Assembly: GCF_013375155.1 (NCBI RefSeq)
Contig: NZ_JABXOF010000002.1
Location: forward strand, 558,001-622,000
Reading direction: 5' to 3'
Length of the DNA stretch: 64,000 nt
Origin: Serratia ureilytica
GTDB lineage: Bacteria; Pseudomonadota; Gammaproteobacteria; Enterobacterales; Enterobacteriaceae
Below the pieces are notes generated by a model. The model was not told where the DNA came from, searched no databases, and worked only from the letters and a program-made list of their open reading frames with translations. This document shows, piece by piece, positions 34,724 to 42,126 of this stretch. How positions within the stretch are numbered: the first letter of the stretch is position 1; every line of letters starts with the position of its first letter. The translations under genes were made by a program, and so were the position numbers.

Positions 34724-34979
34724 CAGCCTTCCCTCTCAGTTTCCGCTCTTTTTCCAACTGCACGGCGCTCGCTTGCCTGTCAGCGTCGGAAGCCTGTTTC
34801 ATCGCCACCAGCGCCGCGTCTTTGGTATCCAGCTTTTCTACCAGCGCGCCGTTGTCCCTTTTGGATTTATCCAGGTCATCGCGCAGAGAAAGCGTGTAGA
34901 GCACCAGCACAGCGGCCAGCAGCGCCACCAGCACAGGCCACGCTTTGATGATTACATCCCACCACCAGCGCCAGCTCAT
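34560..34979 (-). CDS. Rz: i-spanin Rz (inner-membrane)
   Basis: A 139-residue inner-membrane spanin. One N-terminal membrane anchor (WPVLVALLAAVLVLYTLSL) is followed by a long periplasmic coiled coil rich in Asp, Lys, Ala and Glu. ATG 34979 overlaps the endolysin stop as ATGA. The Rz1 gene is embedded in its 3' part in another frame. The frame is open five codons further up, but the coupled start is preferred. Confidence 0.88.
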   Translation of the reverse strand: MSWRWWWDVIIKAWPVLVALLAAVLVLYTLSLRDDLDKSKRDNGALVEKLDTKDAALVAMKQASDADRQASAVQLEKERKLRGKADAENKALREALDASGCSNKPLPGAALNILRGQAKAAEHADDLRPAASGAAATVR

Positions 34980-35602
34980 AACAGCACCTTGCAAGCACGT
35001 TCGAAGCGTTCGCGCCTGTCCTGCAGGCCGTTTGCCCCGCCGTTAATGCGCCGCGTGGTCAACTCGACATCACCAGCGTTGCGACCACAGTCGTTAGCTT
35101 TCCAGTACCAGCCAGCTGAACGCATGCCGTTCAGGTCTTCTTCCAGCAGTTCTGGATGACCAACCAGGTCAAGTTTCAGCGCCGGGCCGCACGCCATGTA
35201 GTTTTTCAGGCCGGTCGTTTGCATAGGCCCGCGCCCGCGATACTTCCAGCCGTCACCGCTGGCGCTGTTACCCATTCGGCCACCGTAGACCAGATTGGCA
35301 ATAGCCTCCTGCTTGGCTGGCTGCTGGGCTGTACGCCCCAACATCCGGCACTGATAGTCAGTCAACCGCTTGGCTTTCGATCTGGGGCCGAATGTAGCGA
35401 TCAAGCCATCAACGCTGTAGTTGAATGATTCGACCTTGGCCGTGAAGCCGTTCGACTCATGGCCGATTTGAGCGATAAACATCGCCTGCTCTAACGGCTT
35501 GTTGATGCCGAATTCTGCAAACGTTACGAGCAGGTGCGGATACCAGCGCGCAGCTAACCCGGCGCTGATACCTGCCGCCCGTTGAAAGTCGTTTTGTGTC
35601 AT
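34976..35602 (-). CDS. GH19-type endolysin (chitinase-like lysozyme)
   Basis: Endolysin of 208 residues in the glycoside hydrolase 19 / chitinase class I fold, cutting the glycan backbone of peptidoglycan. The catalytic glutamate is likely in IGHESNGF near residue 50; other conserved parts are LVYGGRMGN, YRGRGPMQTTGLKNY and the C-terminal DVELTTRRINGGANGLQDRRERF. No signal peptide or SAR anchor is visible, so it depends on the upstream holin for release. Directly 2 bp after the holin gene. Confidence 0.92.
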   Translation of the reverse strand: MTQNDFQRAAGISAGLAARWYPHLLVTFAEFGINKPLEQAMFIAQIGHESNGFTAKVESFNYSVDGLIATFGPRSKAKRLTDYQCRMLGRTAQQPAKQEAIANLVYGGRMGNSASGDGWKYRGRGPMQTTGLKNYMACGPALKLDLVGHPELLEEDLNGMRSAGWYWKANDCGRNAGDVELTTRRINGGANGLQDRRERFERACKVLL

Positions 35603-35604
35603 GT

Positions 35605-35955
35605 TTATGCCTGTGGTTTTGAATCGTTGCCGCCGCCAAAGCGATTACCGACATACCCGGAAAGGAAAGAACTAAGCTTCTTCACGCCAACGAAACCTAT
35701 GAAACCACCGATTCCAACTGTTAAGGCTTTCGGCACGTCGAAATAATCCAGAGCGGAATAGGTTGTCAGGGCCAACGCCCCACACATCAGCCCTTCAAAA
35801 ATGGTTTCTTTCCAGCTACTGCCAGAGTACGCCATCCGAAGTACCGCCATGACCACAGCCATTATCACGCCGCCAATCGGCACATCTCCGCGCCACCAGC
35901 TCGCAAACATTTCACTTATTTCCGTCCAGTTATGCGGATTGCTTGGCATTCTCAT
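35605..35955 (-). CDS. holin with lambda-like dual start (M-R-M)
   Basis: A 116-residue holin with about three membrane segments (GGVIMAVVMAVLRMAY, IFEGLMCGALALTTYSAL, ALTVGIGGFIGFVGV) and a polar C-terminal tail. The start region reads ATG AGA ATG CCA, giving M-R-M-P, just like the MKMP start of lambda S, where the longer product is an antiholin and the shorter one the holin. Here GGAGG lies 2 bases before the first ATG (35955) and 8 before the second (35949), so the short form should dominate. A hairpin lies just upstream. It times lysis by permeabilising the inner membrane. Confidence 0.85.
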   Translation of the reverse strand: MRMPSNPHNWTEISEMFASWWRGDVPIGGVIMAVVMAVLRMAYSGSSWKETIFEGLMCGALALTTYSALDYFDVPKALTVGIGGFIGFVGVKKLSSFLSGYVGNRFGGGNDSKPQA

Positions 35956-35968
35956 ATCCTCCCCCTGT

Positions 35969-35991
35969 CGGGGCATTCCCCGATCATCGGG
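35969..35991 (-). promoter_or_regulatory. overlapping hairpins before the holin ribosome site
   Basis: CGGGG-AATG-CCCCG (35982-35969 read leftward) ends nine bases before the GGAGG box, and a competing CCCGATGATCGGG hairpin (35991-35979) shares bases with it. Two mutually exclusive stems at this position recall the start-choice structure of lambda S. Function is inference. Confidence 0.5.
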
Positions 35992-36001
35992 CTATAATAG
36001 G

Positions 36002-36026
36002 AAAGCCCACGCATTGCGTAGGCTTT
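36002..36026. terminator. hairpin upstream of the holin gene
   Basis: AAAGCC...GGCTTT and ACGC...GCGT arms form one stem with a single mismatch and a 3-nt loop. It separates the holin from the reverse-strand gene at 36107. T-runs are short on both strands, so it may be a weak bidirectional terminator. Confidence 0.4.
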
Positions 36027-36106
36027 AGTTAATTCAATAACGTAGCGAATGGCATCTATATCTGCTACTGTACGCTCTCTAATGCACCATATAAAAGGAT
36101 GATTTT

Positions 36107-36322
36107 ATGAGCAATAATGAAACAGTCGCTATTGATCCAGCGGTTCAATCTGCAACAATTATCGCAATAACTATTTTGTCGATTTCTCTTGATGAGGCAG
36201 CAAAGGCAAGAGTTAAATCTCACGTTGAAGATATGGAGAAAAATCTGCTTCAAGCTGCAGGTGACAACCCATTAGTGAAGAATCAGATAGCGGCGTTGAA
36301 AAATCTTCTCAAGTTGAACTAA
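36107..36322 (+). CDS. moron: 71-residue protein on the strand opposite to the late genes
   Basis: A 71-residue protein read rightward inside the leftward late region. ATG 36107 has AAAGGA eight bases upstream. It has a hydrophobic N-terminal half (VQSATIIAITILSISL) that is too polar for a clear membrane helix, then a charged helix (LDEAAKARVKSHVEDMEKNLLQAAG). AT-rich. Its layout recalls the moron at 17658 (hydrophobic helix then charged helix, reverse strand) but the sequences are not clearly homologous by eye. Probably expressed in the lysogen; function unknown. Confidence 0.65.
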   Translation: MSNNETVAIDPAVQSATIIAITILSISLDEAAKARVKSHVEDMEKNLLQAAGDNPLVKNQIAALKNLLKLN

Positions 36323-36478
36323 AAACATGACTAATTGCGGCAAGGGTAAGTTAACCCTCTGGCCGCCCTTACCATCCCAACAAACATTAATGTGAAGCCC
36401 CATCACCACGCTGCCGACGCAACCCTCAGTAGGGACGCCGGTTAATGTTAGATGAGGCTTCGCTTTAATTTTTTCCAT
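36272..36478 (-). CDS. possible small phage protein downstream of the toxin-antitoxin pair
   Basis: A 68-residue frame (EKIKAKPHLTLTGVPTEGCVGSVVMGLHINVCWDGKGGQ) that reads like a genuine protein, but the ATG at 36478 has no ribosome site and directly follows the T-run of a terminator. It overlaps the reverse-strand gene at 36107 by 51 bp. It could be made from antiterminated late mRNA. Two internal cysteines and a hydrophobic C-terminal end are noted. Confidence 0.4.
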   Translation of the reverse strand: MEKIKAKPHLTLTGVPTEGCVGSVVMGLHINVCWDGKGGQRVNLPLPQLVMFLVQLEKIFQRRYLILH

Positions 36479-36484
36479 AAAAAA

Positions 36485-36501
36485 ACCCGCTTGATGCGGG
36501 T
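36485..36501 (-). terminator. rho-independent terminator after the toxin-antitoxin pair
   Basis: Read leftward: ACCCGC, 5-nt loop, GCGGGT, then seven T. The stem abuts the stop codon of the gene at 36502. Confidence 0.88.
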
Positions 36502-36972
36502 TCATTGCAGAGAGGCTGTTAGCGCATCTCTAATCCATCTGCAGTGTCGGGCTTCCATTGTTTCAGACCTATCTACTGCGTCAATAACTTCCCGAATAAC
36601 ATAATTAGCTAATCGGCCTCTATACACTGATCTGCTATTGGTGAATAGCGCATCGCGCACCTCAGTCAGATTAAACGCAGTCTGAGTTTCAACACAGTCT
36701 ACTACTGAATCATGATCTAAAAAGTCATGATCCGCTTTCGGCACATCAACTTGACAATCTAACAACTCTGGGCGGCTTTGGACAAATCCATTCACTTCCG
36801 AATTAATAACAAGAACAAGTAATTCTGGCTCGCAACACGCAACCACTAAATATTTATTCTTAGGCGGTGTTGTGAAATTGCAGTGCATGTAGATTACAGC
36901 CCCTGCTCTCAAAAGAGTGCCGGTGAGCTGCTCAGCCTGACCAGCACTTAATAGAGATCCCAGATTTGTCAT
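36502..36972 (-). CDS. putative toxin partner of the Panacea-domain protein (PemK-like appearance)
   Basis: A 156-residue protein 11 bp downstream of a Panacea (DUF4065) gene and ended by its own terminator. The run GAVIYMHCNFTTPPKNKYLVVAC, then LVLVINSEVNGFVQ and the HDFLDHDSVVDCVETQ block look like the SH3-like barrel of PemK/MazF-type proteins, where such a D-H-D-S-x-V/I-D-C strand is common. The catalytic residues of MazF are not evident. In known Panacea modules the neighbour gene is usually a toxin. The assignment as toxin is inference from this arrangement. Confidence 0.5.
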   Translation of the reverse strand: MTNLGSLLSAGQAEQLTGTLLRAGAVIYMHCNFTTPPKNKYLVVACCEPELLVLVINSEVNGFVQSRPELLDCQVDVPKADHDFLDHDSVVDCVETQTAFNLTEVRDALFTNSRSVYRGRLANYVIREVIDAVDRSETMEARHCRWIRDALTASLQ

Positions 36973-36983
36973 TATACCCCCTA

Positions 36984-37523
36984 TCAGCCTCGGAGGTATT
37001 CAACCAAGAGTTCGCCGTCTTTGCAATGACTAGCAATGACTTCTAAGGGGATTTCGTTATTCAGGTCAGCAGAACGCCACACTTCATCATGGCTGATGTC
37101 ATTGAGCTGTTCAAAACTGAGTGTACCGTAATTTCTGATCGCCTCTTCGATACATTTAATATCGGACTTGCTAAAGAAATCTGAGATGTAGTCTCGTTTA
37201 GCGATAACACGGTAGTTGTCAGCTTTCCCGAGAACACTGAGGGAAGCTTTAACATGCTCTCTATCGCAGCCATCAGGGCAACGCTGGCCACTTCTAGTTT
37301 CATCCGCAGTTTTGAGGATGTCATATGTCCCAGAAGCAACAGGGCCGTTTTTCATTGCAGTGTACCGATCGCCGCTAATCAAGCGTCCGTACTTTTCCAA
37401 ATGAATACGGTCTGCGTAGTACAAAATCTTCCCTACGTGGTACAAGTCAGGGATCGGCGCATTGGAGGCAACGTACAGAATGGCCTCAACAGCCTTCTCC
37501 GCATCGAATCGTCTCTTAAGCAT
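36984..37523 (-). CDS. Panacea/SocA (DUF4065) domain antitoxin-like protein
   Basis: A 179-residue protein with the Panacea/DUF4065 domain: KILYYADRIHLEKYGRLISGDRYTAMKNGPVASGTYDILK at residues 32-71 is the family signature. In SocAB and PanAT modules this domain neutralises a neighbouring toxin; others serve as phage GepA-like proteins. A strong AAGGAGG lies eight bases before ATG 37523 and a promoter is seen about 60-90 bp upstream, so the pair can be expressed independently of the late operon. The gene is AT-richer than the surrounding phage genes. Confidence 0.82.
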   Translation of the reverse strand: MLKRRFDAEKAVEAILYVASNAPIPDLYHVGKILYYADRIHLEKYGRLISGDRYTAMKNGPVASGTYDILKTADETRSGQRCPDGCDREHVKASLSVLGKADNYRVIAKRDYISDFFSKSDIKCIEEAIRNYGTLSFEQLNDISHDEVWRSADLNNEIPLEVIASHCKDGELLVEYLRG

Positions 37524-37585
37524 CTCGGTTTCCTCCTTCTCACATCACGTACAGGCTTTCAAACCACAAAATGTAGTTATTACGC

Positions 37586-37615
37586 ATTGTAATAGTCAGT
37601 ACCAACATTAGGCAA
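37586..37615 (-). promoter_or_regulatory. promoter of the Panacea toxin-antitoxin pair
   Basis: Read leftward: TTGCCT (37615-37610), 18-bp spacer, TACAAT (37591-37586), about 63 bp before the Panacea start codon. Confidence 0.5.
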
Positions 37616-37790
37616 GGTTAACTTGTTCATTTTAGCGTCTAGTTCCAGCCATTTACATTACGTTTAAGCGGAGATATCAGCACGTTTACCGCATATTACC
37701 ATTAAGGTAATGCAAGTAGCCGACATGTTCGGTGCATAATCGTGCGTTTTTGTGTGGGACACAGCTAAACAAGCACTTTCCTTTACTCAA

Positions 37791-37814
37791 GAAAAAACCC
37801 GCTCAGTGGCGGGT
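37791..37814 (-). terminator. rho-independent terminator after the early-right operon
   Basis: Read leftward: ACCCGC, 6-nt loop, GCGGGT, then TTTTTTC. It lies about 50 bp after the DUF1133 stop, ending the replication operon unless antiterminated. Confidence 0.88.
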
Positions 37815-37863
37815 CATTTTGTTGCATCGCTTGATGGTACAGCTTCGCGAAAGCATACCTGTA

Positions 37864-38535
37864 TTATGCAGTTTCTTTGGCTATTTTCAAGCTATTTTTG
37901 CACATTTCTTCATTTTCGATGCAGATAGCCGCATGAACGGCGACGAACACCGCTGAATTGAATATTTCAATGCACCAGCGCACCCGGTCATCAACCTGAT
38001 CGCGCGTTAGCCAGGGCGCGTAATGATTTTGCATGTACCGCCCCAGCACCGAGACCGTATTGTTCCGGCCCGTGTAGAACAGCTTGCCGATGATGTAGAC
38101 CGGGTTATCGTGCTTCATCGACGCCAGCACCGCTTTTTCCATGAAGTCGCATTCCTCGCCAGCGTCAGCAGCCACCAGCATCGACTCAAGCGAACGTTGC
38201 GGCCAAAGAATTGTGGTTGCCTTCTTCAACTGCTCCTCCCCGCGATACCCAAGTGTGCGCAGGTCTCCCAGCACCTTCACAATTCGCGCCGCGCTTTCGT
38301 CGTCCCACTGCTCAGGCATGATTTGCCCCCATACACCGCTGCCGCCGCTGCACTTCAACTTCCCATCGGTGTTTCCGCCGTACATATCGCCCCAGGCGTT
38401 CAGCAGCGAAGTGATCCACAATGTTTGCAGCCGGGTCAGGCGCTGGTATTTACCCAGGTATTTCTTGCGAGGAACACCGGCAACAGTCGTCCAGGCGTTG
38501 TGTTTGATTTCTCGTTTCTGTTTTGGGGTCATCAT
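37864..38535 (-). CDS. DUF1133 family protein in the late-regulator (Q) position
   Basis: A 223-residue protein of the DUF1133 phage family: RLTRLQTLWITSLLNAWGDMYGG near the N-terminus and LGRYMQNHYAPWLTRDQVDDRVRWCIEIFNSAVFVA near the C-terminus are its marks. It follows NinG with an overlapping start (tandem ATG at 38535/38532 over the NinG stop), the place where lambdoid phages carry the late antiterminator Q. A late-regulatory role is therefore likely but inferred from position only. Confidence 0.82.
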   Translation of the reverse strand: MMTPKQKREIKHNAWTTVAGVPRKKYLGKYQRLTRLQTLWITSLLNAWGDMYGGNTDGKLKCSGGSGVWGQIMPEQWDDESAARIVKVLGDLRTLGYRGEEQLKKATTILWPQRSLESMLVAADAGEECDFMEKAVLASMKHDNPVYIIGKLFYTGRNNTVSVLGRYMQNHYAPWLTRDQVDDRVRWCIEIFNSAVFVAVHAAICIENEEMCKNSLKIAKETA

Positions 38536-39110
38536 GCTGCCTTCTCCTGCTTCAATGCTTTGCGTTTGGCTTTATACATGTCGCGGATGCGCTCATAGTC
38601 ACTGCGGCCCAGCTTGCCGACTTTCGGCGGTGGCCCCATTAACCGGTCAAAACGTGCCTGCCCGATTTTTGCTATCAGGTTAGGGCGGTACTCGCTCAGG
38701 TTCGCGGATTTGAAGTTGTTGCAGACCGAGCACTGCTTGTGGCAGTTATCTTCATCAAAGCGCAGCTCCGGATGACTCCCGACGGTGCGGTAATGCCCTG
38801 CGTGATATTGGCCTGTGTGGTAGCGCCCACAGCTGATGCATGGCTCGTCGGCGTCGCGCTCGCGGATGTAAGCGTTAAATTCGGTCTGCGCCTGGTTGAT
38901 GAAGTAGCGCAGCGGCTTAACTGACAGTTTGCGAATTTTCAGTTTGTCCTTGCGTTCCCTTTCCTCAAGACGCTTACGCGCGTCACGCTGGTATGCGATA
39001 GCGCAGAGCGGGCCACAGACCTTTTGCAGGTACTTCACCGGCGTGAACGTTTCACCGCATTGGGCGCACTTTTTCGCCTTGTACTGCTTCGGCTTAGTTG
39101 GTTTTTTCAT
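38532..39110 (-). CDS. ninG: recombination protein NinG
   Basis: NinG (lambda Rap family) of 192 residues, a Holliday-junction-related recombination endonuclease. It has an N-terminal KKCAQCGETF zinc-binding region, a basic helix (RDARKRLEERERKDKLKIRKLSVKPLRYFINQAQTEFNAYIRERD), then CISCGRYHTGQYHAGHYRTVGSHPELRFDEDN and CHKQCSVCNNFKS. ATG 39110 has GAGGA six bases upstream and overlaps the primase gene by 17 bp; the open frame further upstream inside the primase gene is rejected. Confidence 0.92.
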   Translation of the reverse strand: MKKPTKPKQYKAKKCAQCGETFTPVKYLQKVCGPLCAIAYQRDARKRLEERERKDKLKIRKLSVKPLRYFINQAQTEFNAYIRERDADEPCISCGRYHTGQYHAGHYRTVGSHPELRFDEDNCHKQCSVCNNFKSANLSEYRPNLIAKIGQARFDRLMGPPPKVGKLGRSDYERIRDMYKAKRKALKQEKAA

Positions 39111-40080
39111 TGTTTTCCTCGCGTGGGAATACCCACTCGTAGACCTCTGAGCCGTTAAGCAGCAGATCGTTAAAGTCGCCGGATTGCGGCCAGCGGATAG
39201 ATACTTGTTTAAGATCGTTCTTTGCCAGCAGGTTGGCGCGGGCGCACTCAAACGCCGCTGCGTGACCGGATGCGTTCTTGTCAGCGTCGGCAAAGATGAT
39301 TAGATGTTGCACTCCACGCGGTACTCGGAACTTCTTCATGAATGTGGTGTTCAGCGTCGCCCATGTGTTGCACTGCGTGATTTGATGGCAGGACAGCGCG
39401 GTTTCGATGCCCTCGGCGATGCCAAGCGTTGATGACGGCGGGAACATGCGGATAGCGACCGAGCTGGCGTGTTCCAGATAGCTGTCCTCCTGTAGCTTCA
39501 TCATCTTTTTCGGCGCACCAGCTACCGTGGCTTTCTTGTCCCCGTCGAGCAGGGTGCGGTGCAGGTAGCACAGCTCGCCTTTATCGTCCGTTGCCAGCGC
39601 ATAGATGGATTGGTATTCGCCACCCGCTGCGCGCTGCCGGTCGCAGTAGCGCACGTTGTCTTGTGGCAGACTGGTGATGCCGCGCAGCTTCAGGTAACGG
39701 TCTGCGCCGGTGCCTTTCAGACTGGTCAGCGATGCAAACTTGCAGCTCACGCGCTGGCGTTGCGAGGCTATGCCAGATGAAGGGCCACCAGCTTGATAAC
39801 CCTCTTCCGGCGAGTAGACGCGGCCAATCAGCTTATCGACCTCTGCCGCCAGCGTTTTAAAGTCCTTGCCGGTTGCCCCGGTCAGCAGCGCCCAACCGTC
39901 ACCCGCGCCGCATGCGCAGATGTAAGAACCGGTGCCGTTCTTGTCGTCGCAACGATATTTGCCCTTGCGGCCACACAGCGGGCATTCACCCTTAAAATGT
40001 TTTTTCCCAGTTACCGGGGGGAGGCCGTAAAACTCGAATATTTTCGGCCAATGGCCGATAGCTGCCTGTTTGGTATTCAT
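39094..40080 (-). CDS. phage primase with zinc ribbon and TOPRIM domain
   Basis: A 328-residue primase. The N-terminal zinc-binding part shows CPLCGRKGKYRCDDKNG and ICACGAGDGWALL (residues about 35-70). The TOPRIM core is GIAEGIETALSC near residue 225 followed by the acidic LIIFADADKNASGH. It makes RNA primers for phage replication. The start overlaps the helicase stop by 4 bp (ATGA), so the two are coupled and probably function as a pair. Confidence 0.92.
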   Translation of the reverse strand: MNTKQAAIGHWPKIFEFYGLPPVTGKKHFKGECPLCGRKGKYRCDDKNGTGSYICACGAGDGWALLTGATGKDFKTLAAEVDKLIGRVYSPEEGYQAGGPSSGIASQRQRVSCKFASLTSLKGTGADRYLKLRGITSLPQDNVRYCDRQRAAGGEYQSIYALATDDKGELCYLHRTLLDGDKKATVAGAPKKMMKLQEDSYLEHASSVAIRMFPPSSTLGIAEGIETALSCHQITQCNTWATLNTTFMKKFRVPRGVQHLIIFADADKNASGHAAAFECARANLLAKNDLKQVSIRWPQSGDFNDLLLNGSEVYEWVFPREENNEKTN

Positions 40081-41606
40081 GCGGCTTTCCCTTCGTTTTG
40101 CTTAGATTTTGCGTAGGCGATCTGCGTTGATTTGATGAAATTGCTCACCACTGGTGTGATGGCCATCGGTGCGTGATACAGCCCTTGCGGCCATACCCCG
40201 AATTTTTTGCGGTAGACATGCGAGCACCAGCCGTCACTGACCGGTTTGCCTTGGGCGGCGCGCATGCGTTGGTAGTAGATGATTTGACTCCACCAGGCTT
40301 GTTTCACTTCTTTGGTGACAACCTCCTTGGCTTGCTTCACTTTTTTCAGGCCGCGTGATTTATCGGTTTCTACGTCCTCGCCAGCGATCGGCTTGAAGCC
40401 GCATTTCGGGCAGATGTAGACGCCGACCGGTTTCACGTAGTGGCATTGGGTGCATTCTTTCGGCAGGCGCTCAGGCTGGTCAGTCTTAACCACGCGCGCG
40501 GGCGTTTTCTCCATCCCGTCAGAACTGGCGGGCAGGTAGTCATATTCGATATCGTCGGGATAGCCGAGCTTATGCACGGTGCCTGTGTGGTCGAAGATGA
40601 GGCAGTGCTCTTTACCGGGCGCAGTGCGCAGGCCACGACCAAGGCATTGCAGCCAGCGGATTTCTGATTTCGTCGGGCGGGCGTAGATGATGCAGCGGAC
40701 ATCGCTATCAAAACCGGCCACCAGCACGCCGACGTTGACGATGATCTTCGTGATGCCCTGCTCAAACCGGCGGATCGTCATCTGGCGGTCTTCGTGTGGC
40801 GTCGCCGCCGTCATCACTTCAACGGTCACACCCACTCTGCTGAATTCAACGGTCACGTAATTTGCGTGGGCCACGTTGACGCAAAAACAAATGGTCGGGC
40901 GGTCTTCCCCGTTCTCCAGCCAGTTCTTAACGATATCGCCCACCAGCGTCGGGTCACTCATCACATCTGCAGCCTGCTGTTCTTTGTAGTCGCGGCCATA
41001 GCCTGCTTGCTCTGACGTTTCTACTTTGCTCAGGTCTGGGTGCGATGGGGCGTAAAACTCGTATTTGCTCAGCGCGCCGATAGCGATCAACTCTTTCATC
41101 GTCGTCGGCTTGATCAGCTTCTGGTAATACGTCCCCAGCCAGGCCGAGAACGGAGTACCGGACAACCCGATCACTTTCACGCCTTTAGCGGTCAGCTCGT
41201 CGATGAATTCCAGCATTTTTTTGCGCTTCAGGTGGGCTTCGTCGATGATCAGCAGATCGATGTTGTCGGGGAAGTCACGGCGGATCAGCGTGTCGGCTGA
41301 TGCGATTTGAATAAGGCGGCTCGGGTCATAGGCCGGATGGTCGCGCCAGATGTAGCCAATTTCTTCGGCTGGCAACCCGTACTCAATAAAACGCGTTGCG
41401 GTCTGGTCGAGCAGGACGGTATACGGGGCCACAAACATTATGCGCATGTTGCGGCTGATGAACCCGCTGGCGATCAGCGCCGCGATTGCGGTTTTGCCGA
41501 ACCCGACCGGGGCGTACATCATGAATGAGGCGTACTGTTTCCACGCCGCGCGCAGCATGTTCAGTGCAACTATCTGTTTTTCGCGTGGCTGGATTGTAAG
41601 CGTCAT
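40077..41606 (-). CDS. SF2 DEAD/DEAH-box replicative helicase
   Basis: A 509-residue superfamily 2 helicase: Walker A APVGFGKTAIAALI at about residue 32, DEAH box in LLIIDEAHLKRK, motif III-like GLSGTPFSAWLG, and motif VI QCLGRGLRTAPGK. A C-terminal zinc ribbon CTQCHYV...CPKCGFKP is at about residues 390-410, then a basic tail. This helicase plus TOPRIM primase arrangement replaces the O/P system in many lambda-like enterobacterial phages. GAGGAG lies upstream of ATG 41606. Confidence 0.93.
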   Translation of the reverse strand: MTLTIQPREKQIVALNMLRAAWKQYASFMMYAPVGFGKTAIAALIASGFISRNMRIMFVAPYTVLLDQTATRFIEYGLPAEEIGYIWRDHPAYDPSRLIQIASADTLIRRDFPDNIDLLIIDEAHLKRKKMLEFIDELTAKGVKVIGLSGTPFSAWLGTYYQKLIKPTTMKELIAIGALSKYEFYAPSHPDLSKVETSEQAGYGRDYKEQQAADVMSDPTLVGDIVKNWLENGEDRPTICFCVNVAHANYVTVEFSRVGVTVEVMTAATPHEDRQMTIRRFEQGITKIIVNVGVLVAGFDSDVRCIIYARPTKSEIRWLQCLGRGLRTAPGKEHCLIFDHTGTVHKLGYPDDIEYDYLPASSDGMEKTPARVVKTDQPERLPKECTQCHYVKPVGVYICPKCGFKPIAGEDVETDKSRGLKKVKQAKEVVTKEVKQAWWSQIIYYQRMRAAQGKPVSDGWCSHVYRKKFGVWPQGLYHAPMAITPVVSNFIKSTQIAYAKSKQNEGKAA

Positions 41607-41792
41607 CGTTATCTCCTCGTTTAATCGTCTAGCCGTCTAAATGTCCGTTTGGCGTTTTTAAACACTCGATCCCTTAAAGATCTTCTCTCTGGTAAAGCCC
41701 GTTCCTTCCCCCACACCCCAACCCGATCACCCCCCTTTCCCCCCTCTTACCCTTCCCCTCTCCCCCGTTTAAAAAAACACCGGCTGAAAAAT
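41607..41792 (-). promoter_or_regulatory. helicase leader with a G-quadruplex-like tract
   Basis: The 186-nt gap before the helicase gene is unusual in this packed operon. On the transcribed (minus) strand, 41766-41730 holds five runs of 3 to 6 G separated by 2-5 nt, with more G runs up to 41708. In mRNA or in the displaced DNA strand it could fold into a quadruplex. Could be a translational control element or part of an origin. Seen in sequence; role is inference. Confidence 0.5.
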
Positions 41793-42092
41793 TCATGCCG
41801 CTACCCTGTTTTGCCCCACCAGCGGTGGCGCGGTTGTCATGCCCTGGCCTGCCCGCGAATACCGCTCGACGTACAGCCGCAGGCGCGTGTTAGCCGCTTT
41901 GCGGCCTGCGTTCTCCTGCCGGTAAGAAACCTCCTCGGCGTCAAACGCTGTGCGGTAAGCCTCCTCGTAGGCGTGCGCAATCTTCCCGCGCTGCCCGTGC
42001 GGTAACTTACCGAGCTGGTCTTGAATCCATGCGGCATCCTCGCGGCAATACACCGCAGGCATGGCGGTTCGAACAAACGATGCAGGCTGCAT
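41793..42092 (-). CDS. conserved phage protein of unknown function
   Basis: A 99-residue protein between the YmfL-like regulator and the helicase leader. It begins QPASFVRTAMPAVYCREDAAWIQDQLGKLPHGQRGKIAHAYEEAYRTAF and ends TRLRLYVERYSRAGQGMTTAPPLVG; I recall close relatives at the same place in other enterobacterial prophages, always without a function. Basic, soluble and mostly helical by eye. GGAGG lies eight bases before ATG 42092, so translation is well supported. Confidence 0.8.
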   Translation of the reverse strand: MQPASFVRTAMPAVYCREDAAWIQDQLGKLPHGQRGKIAHAYEEAYRTAFDAEEVSYRQENAGRKAANTRLRLYVERYSRAGQGMTTAPPLVGQNRVAA

Positions 42093-42126
42093 ACGCTTAC
42101 CCTCCGGTTGTGAAATACAGCAGTCC

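Larger units (their letters stand above)
37524..37863. other. intergenic region upstream of the toxin-antitoxin pair
   Basis: This 340-bp gap separates the DUF1133 gene from the Panacea pair. It contains a leftward terminator (37791-37814), a leftward promoter (37586-37615), and a perfect ATTACC-ATTAA-GGTAAT palindrome at 37695-37711 that could be an operator. No convincing gene. The late promoter expected near here was not recognised. Confidence 0.5.
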
